Shown here piece after piece: positions 56,746 through 64,000 of a DNA stretch of 64,000 nucleotides. Every line of letters begins with the position of its first letter. Within the stretch, counting starts at the first letter, position 1. Location: positions 1,052,501 through 1,116,500 of the forward strand of contig NZ_CP070506.1 in NCBI RefSeq assembly GCF_016925675.1, read 5' to 3'. Under the pieces are notes generated by a model, which was not told where the DNA came from, searched no databases, and worked only from the letters and a program-made list of their open reading frames with translations. Position numbers and translations under genes: made by a program. This stretch comes from Pseudomonas hygromyciniae (GTDB lineage: Bacteria > Pseudomonadota > Gammaproteobacteria > Pseudomonadales > Pseudomonadaceae).

Positions 56746-56835
56746 TGTGGGAGCGGGCTTGCTCGCGAAAGCGGTGTATCAATCAACAAATAAAGTGACT
56801 GACACTGCGCATTCGCGAGCAAGCCCGCTCCCACA
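56746..56835. repeat. Paired REP palindrome
   Basis: Arms TGTGGGAGCGGGCTTGCTCG and CGAGCAAGCCCGCTCCCACA flank a spacer between cyoE and the end of the convergent orphan gene. Confidence 0.88.
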
Positions 56836-56856
56836 TTAGAGAGGTGGTGCGGCGGC

Positions 56857-57561
56857 TTATTGCTGGGCGATGCTGTAACCGTCAAACGCCGTCTGCTGTT
56901 GCAGCGCGCTGACGATGCTCTTGCGGGTCAGTGGCTGCTCGGCACCGGAGTTATCCACAAAGGTTTCGCTCTCAAGCTCGGCCTCATCGCCTTCACCCAC
57001 AAAGCTGAAACCGAGGAATTCCAGCGCCTCGCGGTCAACATTGAGCTTGGAGCGTGGCGTGCGCAACGGCAGCGTTACGCTGATCCCGTCCTTGCTGATC
57101 ACAAACACTTCCACTTCCTTCTTCGCCCGTGCGGCCTTGCCTTTGCCGGCGCTTGGGTTGCTGATGGCCTGGTGGGTCTGGTTCAGCACTTTCAGCGCCA
57201 GGCCATACACCAGTTCCTGGAACTCGGGGTCGTCCTTGAAGCTGGAAAGGATGCGGCTGATCGAGAACTTGCTGCTCAGGTCTTCGAGGGCGGCGTTGTC
57301 GGCGGCTTCGGCGTCCTTGAGCTGCTTGAGCTGGCCCATCAGGTCGTAGGCCTTGTCATCGTCAAAGGCGTCGTGGGCCTGGCGGATGGCCACGCGCAAT
57401 TCGCGGATCTGGTCGCTTTCCTTGGAGGTATGGAACGCGTCCAGCACCATTTCACTGATGTTCTTGGCCGCTGGCACATGCTGTGAAAGATTGATGGCGT
57501 TTTCGTATTCAGCTTTGGATTGCAAGGTGACTACGGATTCTTCGGTACGGGAATCAGACAT
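56857..57561 (-). CDS. Uncharacterised soluble protein
   Basis: A 234-residue acidic protein that I do not recognise. The N-terminal ~110 residues are helical and charged (RELRVAIRQAHDAFDDDKAY; LMGQLKQLKDAEAADNAALE), then a Lys/Ala-rich link (SAGKGKAARAKKE) leads to a small domain (VEVFVISKDGISVTLPLRTP; REALEFLGFSFVGEGDEAEL). No signal peptide or membrane segment is present. It stands alone between the cyo operon and the cobW-type gene, 107 bp downstream of the latter's end. Codon use looks native. Confidence 0.7.
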   Translation of the reverse strand: MSDSRTEESVVTLQSKAEYENAINLSQHVPAAKNISEMVLDAFHTSKESDQIRELRVAIRQAHDAFDDDKAYDLMGQLKQLKDAEAADNAALEDLSSKFSISRILSSFKDDPEFQELVYGLALKVLNQTHQAISNPSAGKGKAARAKKEVEVFVISKDGISVTLPLRTPRSKLNVDREALEFLGFSFVGEGDEAELESETFVDNSGAEQPLTRKSIVSALQQQTAFDGYSIAQQ

Positions 57562-57668
57562 TGAAATTTCACTACTTCTGTAAGCGGGGAGACGAAAAAG
57601 CGTCGGGCATTTTCAAGGGCCAGGGTAGCAAGGTCAAGGCGGCACTCTGCCTTCATCGTCATCCGCGT

Positions 57669-58582
<914 letters not shown>

Positions 58583-58586
<4 letters not shown>

Positions 58587-60320
58587 TCGATCACCGGTGG
58601 CAGGCCTTGCCACACGGCTTGCAATGCCGTGTCTGCAAACGCGTTGAGACGGTCGTAGACCGGGCGGCCATCGACAAAGGTCAGCAGCACTTGGGTCTGG
58701 TGAATGTAGTTGCGCGCCGGTTGGGCGAACAGGTCGCGGTCGATCACGATCAGGTCGGCGCACTTGCCCACTTCCAGGCTGCCGGTGGAATGCTCCAGGC
58801 CCATGGCGTGGGCGCCGTTGAGGGTTGCCACTTGCAGCGCCTGTTCCAGGGTGATCGGCTCGCCGAAGCAGTCCGGTTCCTGGTTCCACGGGTTCTGCCG
58901 GGTGACCATGGTTTCCAGGGCCAGCCACGGGTCAATCGAAGCCACCGGCCAGTCGGTACCCATCACCGCCAGGCCACCTTCGGCCAGCACGCCTTTGAAA
59001 TCGTAGATACGCTTGAGGCGCTCGGCGCCATAACCGGAGCGGGCGCCGCTGGCAAACGGCGTCGGGTACCAGGCCGCCGGGGAGAACTCGGCGATCACAT
59101 TCAGCGCCTTGAAGCGCTTGAGGTTGCCCGGATGCAGCAGGGTGCTGTGGGCGCATTGGTGACGAATGCCGCTGTCGCCATTGACTCGCCGCGCCTCGGC
59201 CACGGCATCGAGGAACACATCGGACGCGCCGTCGCCGGTGCAATGGGCGATCACCCGCAGGCCGCGCCGGTCCATGTCCACCACCATGTCGGTGATATGT
59301 TCCGGGGTCAGGTTGAGCTTGCCACGCCAGGTGGAATCGGCGGCCCAGGGCGTCATCAGGTACGAAGATTTGGGTTCCACGGTGCCGTCGAAGTGGAACT
59401 TCACGGCGTTGGCATTGAGCCGGGCGCTGCGATAGTAGTGACGCTCGCCACCGAGCAGTTCCCAGCGCCGGCGCACCGGGAAGATATCGTCCTGCCAACT
59501 GATCGCCGCTTCCACGCGCAGGCTCAATTCGCCGGCGTCGTCCAGTTCCTTGAGGGCATCCAGGCGCCGCTCGCAGACGTGCACGTACTTGGTCGCGGTA
59601 ACGCCGCGTGAGCTCTGGAAATGCACGCCGTCGCGATAGGCCCGGCGCAGCACCGCTACCGGTGTGGGCGGCATGGCCGCGTGGATCAGCGCGTAGGCGC
59701 CATCGATCATCAGGCCATTGGGCTCGCCGCTGAGTTCGTCGCGCTCCATGTAGCCATTGCGTGGGTCAGCGGTATGGCGGTCGATGCCGGCCAGTTTCAA
59801 GGCGCAGGAGTTGACCATCATGGTGCCCCACATGCGGTCCAGCAGCGCCACCGGGCGATCCGGCATGATGCTGTCGAGCCATTCGCGACCTGGGGTCAAC
59901 CCGGCTTCGCGGAAGGTGTAGCGCACCCAGTATTGGCCGTAGATCCAGCCATCGCCGGGGTGGGCATCGGCGTAGGCGTGGATCGCCGCCGCCAGTTGTT
60001 CGGGGGGTGGGGTCTTCGATGCCCACGTCCAGGTCATCGCTGTAGCGCGGGGCCAGGGCGAGGTCGGGGTGGGTGTGCATATCGTGCAGGCCGGGCATGC
60101 AGAATGCACCCAGCAGATCGTGCTGGCGGGTCTGCGGGCCGATCAGGTGTTGCAGGTCGGCAAGGGTGCCCACTGCGATAAAACGTCCCCCGCGAATCGC
60201 CACCGCGTCGGCCCACGGCTGGCTTGGGTCGAGGGTGTAGAAACGGCCATGGTGCAACACCAGGTCAGCGTGCTCGCCGACAACGGAGTGGGTGGAAGTG
60301 AATTGGTCGGAAGCGGTCAC
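58583..60320 (-). pseudogene. YtcJ-like metal-dependent amidohydrolase, frameshifted
   Basis: An amidohydrolase of about 578 residues split over two frames. The 5' frame (from GTG 60320, behind GAGG) encodes HADLVLHHGRFYTLDPSQPW and the metal-binding PGLHDMHTHPD. At a run of six C on the coding strand (60002-60007) it shifts after DVGIEDPTP; the second frame resumes with EQLAAAIHAYADAHPGDGWI and runs to the stop at 58583. Removing one C would restore a continuous protein with later VIAHCTGDG and MGTDWPV motifs. It could be a true pseudogene, a phase-variable gene or a sequencing error. Confidence 0.85.
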
Positions 60321-60356
60321 GGGGGAAACCTCAATATTCAAGACGAGCAAAGATCA

Positions 60357-60383
60357 GTGGGAGCAGGCAAGCCAGCTCCCACA
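60357..60383. repeat. Short REP palindrome
   Basis: GTGGGAGCAGGCAAGCCAG with CTCCCAC forms a compact hairpin between the aminotransferase and amidohydrolase genes, like the copy at 47384. Confidence 0.78.
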
Positions 60384-60404
60384 TCAATCCTGGTGTTCAC
60401 ATAA

Positions 60405-61586
60405 TCAGCGGTTGGCTCTCAGGCCCTCGACGAACCCGGCAATGCGCTGGCAGGCGTCCTTGAGGGTGTCGTCGGCGACGGTAAAGGAGATGCGCACAAA
60501 GCCCTCGGCACTGGCGCCAAACGCCTGGGCATCGAGCACCGAGACGCCGGTGGCGCGGAACAACTGCCAGGCAAAGTCCATGCTCGACAGCCCCGTGCGG
60601 CGCACGTCCACCAGCATGAACATCCCGGCCTGGGGCACGCGGCAATCGAGGTCGGCAATGCCGCCGAGGCCCGCTACCACCAGGTCACGCCGGCGGCGAT
60701 ACACCGTGCGCGCATCGCTGACCACTTCGTCATCCAGCTCCAGGGCCTTGATCGCCGCTTCCTGGATAAACCCCGGCAAGCCATAGAGCATGCACAGCAG
60801 CAGGTTATCCAGGTGGCCCACCAACGCGGTCGGCGCTACCACCCAGCCCACGCGCCAGCCGGTCATGGCGTGGGTTTTCGACAGGCTGTTGAGCACCACG
60901 GTGCGCTCGGCCATGCCCGGCAGCGAGGCGATGCTCAGGTGCGGCTGGTCGTAAGTGATCTGGCCGTAGACTTCATCGGAAATCACCCACAGGTCATGCT
61001 CGCGGGCGACTTCGGCCACCAGCTCCAGCTCTTCACGGCTATAGACGTTGCCGGTGGGGTTGCAGGGCGTGGCCAGGGCAATGCCCCGGGTCTTGTCGGT
61101 AATGGCCTTTTCCAGGGCTGCGCGGGTCAGGCGGAAACCATTGGCTGCCGGTTGCTCGATGGTTGCGATGCGCGCACCGGATGCGTGGATGCACGCCTCG
61201 TAGGTCAGGTACATCGGCTCCGGCACCAGTACTTCATCGCCCTGGCTGAACAGGCACAGCGAGGTGGCGAACAGGCCGTTTTGCGCGCCGGCCACCAGGG
61301 CCACGTTCTCGGCCTGTACGGCAATGCCCTGCAGGCGACTTTGCTTGGCGGCAATCGCCTCGCGCAGCGCCGGCCGGCCCAGTACGTGGGTGTAGTGGGT
61401 GTCGCCGGCGCGCAGGGCGTCGACGGCGGTTTCGCAGATGGCGCTGGTGGTGGCGAAGTCCGGGTCGCCGACGCTCAACACGATCACATCTTCGCCACGA
61501 CCACGGGCTTCGACGGCGGCGTAGTGAATATCCCAGGCGCTGACGGACTCGCCACTAATGCGCTCGACAAACGGTGAATAACGCAT
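60405..61586 (-). CDS. Class I/II aminotransferase, AruH-like
   Basis: A 393-residue PLP enzyme. The PLP lysine is in SLSKTHAMTGWRVGW, preceded by ATPCNPTGNVYSREE and VISDEVYGQI. The sequence MRYSPFVERISGESVSAWDI and the SLPGMAERTVVLNSLSKTHA stretch closely recall P. aeruginosa AruH, an arginine:pyruvate transaminase. It lies in a leftward operon with a polar amino-acid ABC transporter, which supports an amino-acid catabolic role. Arginine as substrate is an inference. Confidence 0.84.
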   Translation of the reverse strand: MRYSPFVERISGESVSAWDIHYAAVEARGRGEDVIVLSVGDPDFATTSAICETAVDALRAGDTHYTHVLGRPALREAIAAKQSRLQGIAVQAENVALVAGAQNGLFATSLCLFSQGDEVLVPEPMYLTYEACIHASGARIATIEQPAANGFRLTRAALEKAITDKTRGIALATPCNPTGNVYSREELELVAEVAREHDLWVISDEVYGQITYDQPHLSIASLPGMAERTVVLNSLSKTHAMTGWRVGWVVAPTALVGHLDNLLLCMLYGLPGFIQEAAIKALELDDEVVSDARTVYRRRRDLVVAGLGGIADLDCRVPQAGMFMLVDVRRTGLSSMDFAWQLFRATGVSVLDAQAFGASAEGFVRISFTVADDTLKDACQRIAGFVEGLRANR

Positions 61587-61607
61587 CCTTGTTCTCCTTA
61601 AATTGAT

Positions 61608-62297
61608 TCAAGCCTGGCGCTGCGGGACTTTGCCCCAGCGCGAGAAGACGTGTTCGATCACGAACGCCAGGACAATGTAGATCACCGCCACGGCCAGCAG
61701 GGGTTCGTACACCCGCAGGGTCTGCGCACGCACCAGGTTGGCGGCGCCGAGCAAGTCGGTGACGGCCACGGTGGAAGCCAGCGCGGTGGCCTTGAGCAGC
61801 AGCACGGTCTCGCCCACCAGTGTCGGCTTTACCAGTTCCAGCGCCCGTGGCAGCCAGACCCGGCGCAGCACCATCAGGCGCTTCATGCCAAAGGCCCGCG
61901 CCGCTTCCAGCTCGCCCCGGGGCACGGCACGCAGGGCGCCGCGCAGTACTTCGCCGACATAGGCGCCGACACACAAAATCAGCGCCAGGGCCACGTACCA
62001 GAAACCTTCACGCAGGTACGGCCAGAGGAAGCTGCCGCGAATCAGCGGGTAGCTGGCAAACACGCTGCCCACCCCGTAATACAGGATGTAGATCTGCACC
62101 AGCAGCGGCGTGCCCCGGAATACCGCGGTGTAGGCGCGAAGCGGCGCACTGATCAGCGGGTTGGACGACAAGCGCCCCAACGCCACCAGCACCGCCAGCA
62201 AGAAGCCGAACACCCCGGACAACGCCAGCAATTTCAGGGTGATGCCCAGGCCGTGCAGCAGCTCGTTGCCAAAACTGTTGATCCAAGAAAAATCCAT
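61608..62297 (-). CDS. Polar amino-acid ABC transporter permease (HisM/ArtM type)
   Basis: A 229-residue inner-membrane permease with about five helices and the EAA loop GELEAARAFGMKRLMVLRRVWLP. It pairs with the permease encoded 12 bp upstream and with the substrate-binding protein and ATPase of the same operon to import a polar, probably basic, amino acid. Confidence 0.9.
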   Translation of the reverse strand: MDFSWINSFGNELLHGLGITLKLLALSGVFGFLLAVLVALGRLSSNPLISAPLRAYTAVFRGTPLLVQIYILYYGVGSVFASYPLIRGSFLWPYLREGFWYVALALILCVGAYVGEVLRGALRAVPRGELEAARAFGMKRLMVLRRVWLPRALELVKPTLVGETVLLLKATALASTVAVTDLLGAANLVRAQTLRVYEPLLAVAVIYIVLAFVIEHVFSRWGKVPQRQA

Positions 62298-62309
62298 CCA
62301 CTGCGCTCC

Positions 62310-63023
62310 TTAGTGCTGCGGCATCCAGCGGTTGATCCGTCGCTCGAACACCCGGAAGGCGCCGTTGGAAATCAGGGTGATGATGAAATACACCGCTGCC
62401 ACCGCCAGGTAGAACACCAGGTAATGTTTGGTGGAACCGGCCGCCTGCTTGCCCACCGAGAGCAGCTCGCTGTAGCCGACGATGCTGATCAGCGCGCTGT
62501 CCTTGACCAGCACCAGCCACAGGTTCGACAGGCCGGCCATGGCAAACGGCAGCATGCTGGGCAGCAACACCCGGCGTACCAGCAACCAGCGCTCGATGCC
62601 AAAGGCCCGCGCTGCTTCCAATTGGCCGACGGGAATGGCCTGGATCGCGCCACGAATGATCTCCGCCGAATAGGCGCCCTGGACAATGCCCAGCACCAGC
62701 ACGGCAGCGATAAAGCCATTGACCGTCACGCTGTCGCGGCCCATGGCGGCCATCGCCATGTTCAGCAGGTCGGTGCCGGCGTAATACAGCAGCAAAATCA
62801 GCAGCAACTCCGGCACCGCGCGGTACAGCGTGGTGTACAGGTTGGCCAGGCGCACCATCCAGCGTGGGCCCTTGAGCTTGATCATGGCCACCAGCAGGCC
62901 GATGCCCAGGCCCAGCACAAAGGCCCCGGCGGAAATCTGCAAGGTCACCACCGCCCCCTGGAGCAGGGCGTTGAGCCAGCCGTCGGCGACGAACAGCTGG
63001 GTGAGTTCGGACAAAGAAATCAT
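62310..63023 (-). CDS. Polar amino-acid ABC transporter permease (HisQ/ArtQ type)
   Basis: A 237-residue permease with five helices and EAA loop QLEAARAFGIERWLLVRRVLLP. RAVPELLLILLLYYAGTDLL is the typical HisQ-type segment. It is the first of two permease genes. Confidence 0.9.
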   Translation of the reverse strand: MISLSELTQLFVADGWLNALLQGAVVTLQISAGAFVLGLGIGLLVAMIKLKGPRWMVRLANLYTTLYRAVPELLLILLLYYAGTDLLNMAMAAMGRDSVTVNGFIAAVLVLGIVQGAYSAEIIRGAIQAIPVGQLEAARAFGIERWLLVRRVLLPSMLPFAMAGLSNLWLVLVKDSALISIVGYSELLSVGKQAAGSTKHYLVFYLAVAAVYFIITLISNGAFRVFERRINRWMPQH

Positions 63024-63041
63024 GGCGCGTTCCGTTGGACG

Positions 63042-63815
63042 TTATTGCGCGGAAATATCGACGCTGAAATAGCGGCTGCGAATTTTGTCGTAGGTGCCGT
63101 CAGCCTTCAGCGCCGCCAGCGCGGTGTTGAGCTGCTCGCGCAGGCTGTCATCACCCTTGCGCACAGCGGCGCCGATGCCGGAACCGAACAACGGATCCTT
63201 GGGCGCCAGGCCCTTGTCGGCCAGGCCGCTGCCGGCAGCGGACTTGAGCATCGGCTCGATGGTCAGGGCGTCTGCCAGCATGACGTCGATCCGTCCGCTT
63301 TGCAGGTCGGCGGTCATGTCGTCCTGGGTGTTGTAGTAGCGCAGGGTCGAACCCTTGGCGTAGTAGGCCTTGAGATACGTGGCGTTGGACGTCGAGCCCT
63401 GCACGCCGATCAACTTGCCCTTGAGCCCCTCGGGGGTGGTGACCAGCTCCAGGCTTTTGTCGGCGACCCACATGGCTGGGGTCTGGTAGTACGGGGCGGT
63501 GAAGGCGATGACCTTTTCGCGTTCTTCGGTGATGCTCAGGGAGTTGAGGATCACATCGATCTGGCTCGATTGCAGTGCCGGAATCAGGCCGTCCCAGGAC
63601 ACTTCCTTGAGCGGGCATTGGGCTTGCATGCGTTCGCACAGGGCCTTGATCAGGTCCGGTTCGAAGCCGCTCCAGGCGCCATTGCCGGCTTTTTCGGAAA
63701 ACGGCGGGTAAGGTTCCAGGGCGATGCCAAAGACGATTTTGTCGGCGGCAACGGCACTGTGGGAAAGCACGGCGAGCACGCAGCCGGCGGCGAGGGATTT
63801 CAGAGAGTTGTGCAT
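63042..63815 (-). CDS. Amino-acid ABC transporter substrate-binding protein
   Basis: A 257-residue periplasmic binding protein of the family 3 (HisJ/ArtJ) type with a signal peptide (cleavage after SAVA, residue ~23). It has FGIALEPYPPFSEKAGNGAW and GFEPDLIKALCERMQAQCPL near the N-terminus, and IDVILNSLSITEEREKVIAF in the hinge region. It is 18 bp upstream of the first permease gene. An amino acid used by the neighbouring aminotransferase is the likely ligand. Confidence 0.91.
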   Translation of the reverse strand: MHNSLKSLAAGCVLAVLSHSAVAADKIVFGIALEPYPPFSEKAGNGAWSGFEPDLIKALCERMQAQCPLKEVSWDGLIPALQSSQIDVILNSLSITEEREKVIAFTAPYYQTPAMWVADKSLELVTTPEGLKGKLIGVQGSTSNATYLKAYYAKGSTLRYYNTQDDMTADLQSGRIDVMLADALTIEPMLKSAAGSGLADKGLAPKDPLFGSGIGAAVRKGDDSLREQLNTALAALKADGTYDKIRSRYFSVDISAQ

Positions 63816-63862
63816 GGCTTGACCCTTTCGAAGTTATTGTTTTGAAGGATGGAAGCGGCAGT

Positions 63863-64000
63863 TCAAACGCGATTGTCCTGGGCCATGACGAACTGGCGGC
63901 AACGCTCGCTGGTGGGGTTCTGGAAGACTTGTTGTGGCGTGCCTTCTTCTTCAACCAACCCTTGGTGCAAAAACATGACTTTGCTCGATACATCGCGGGC
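63863..64000 (-). CDS. ABC transporter ATP-binding protein (C-terminal part only)
   Basis: The last 45 codons of an ATPase, read leftward from the window edge: RDVSSKVMFLHQGLVEEEGT then PQQVFQNPTSERCRQFV before the stop at 63863-63865. This is the usual C-terminus of HisP/GlnQ-type subunits (FLHQG-VEEEG-P-Q-F). It heads the transporter operon; its start and Walker motifs lie outside the window. Confidence 0.93.
   Translation of the reverse strand, partial: ARDVSSKVMFLHQGLVEEEGTPQQVFQNPTSERCRQFVMAQDNRV

Noticed and set aside
61650..63845. Very long open frame (731 codons) on the plus strand opposite the ABC transporter genes
   Set aside because: It is a Gln/His/Asp-rich, low-complexity shadow of the leftward permease and binding-protein genes, a common effect of high-G+C codon bias. 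It has no domain pattern.

Overview
The window reads as chromosomal DNA of a fluorescent Pseudomonas of the P. fluorescens/P. putida lineage. The evidence is the high G+C, the gene neighbourhoods (hmgR/hmgA-fahA-maiA, dsbB-cyoABCDE, norR/hmp, folM-folX), Pseudomonas-restricted families (DUF6124, DUF3509, short LOV protein), and many REP-type palindromes in intergenic DNA. No rRNA, tRNA, prophage, transposase gene or CRISPR array was seen.

Layout. 1-3.5 kb: 3' part of trxB, then a leftward pterin group (folM, folX, DUF1244, HopJ-family) and a membrane-anchored monooxygenase-like protein. 3.7-5.9 kb: a light-sensing group of a MerR/LitR-type regulator with a degenerate cobalamin domain, a PilZ-like protein and a short LOV photoreceptor. 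5.9-8.4 kb: a flavodoxin and a LysR regulator divergent from lrgA-lrgB. 8.6-18.2 kb: a rightward cluster of class II aldolase, alpha/beta hydrolase, hydroxyacyl-CoA-type SDR, DUF1302 porin-like protein, DUF1329 protein and a MalT-type LuxR activator, probably for uptake and oxidation of a hydrophobic substrate. 18.2-24.1 kb: homogentisate catabolism with an IclR regulator and an MFS transporter. 24.2-33 kb: SirB1-like protein, leucine dehydrogenase, SOS-controlled yebG, a DUF6124 gene behind a structured leader, psiE, DUF3509, serine transport and deamination with a LysR regulator, and an HPF-like protein. 33.2-43.7 kb: two complete ECF sigma/FecR/TonB-receptor signalling sets flanking a PepSY/DUF3649/DUF3325 iron operon. 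43.8-50.3 kb: DacB-type carboxypeptidase, AraC regulator, EamA exporter, and norR divergent from hmp. 50.5-56.7 kb: dsbB and the cytochrome bo3 operon. 56.9-64 kb: a leftward set with an orphan protein, a CobW GTPase, a frameshifted amidohydrolase, an AruH-like aminotransferase and a polar amino-acid ABC transporter whose ATPase runs off the end.

The points most worth following are: two copies of a nested TIR element inserted in REP palindromes, one with an exact 10-bp flanking direct repeat; four genes whose stop codon, and in three cases the C-terminus, comes from a REP element; a two-domain structured leader upstream of the DUF6124 gene; a leucine dehydrogenase with Asn at the catalytic Lys position; a one-base frameshift in a six-C run in the amidohydrolase; and an orphan leftward terminator with a possible gene remnant near 11.5 kb. 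Most other genes are well-known families in familiar contexts.
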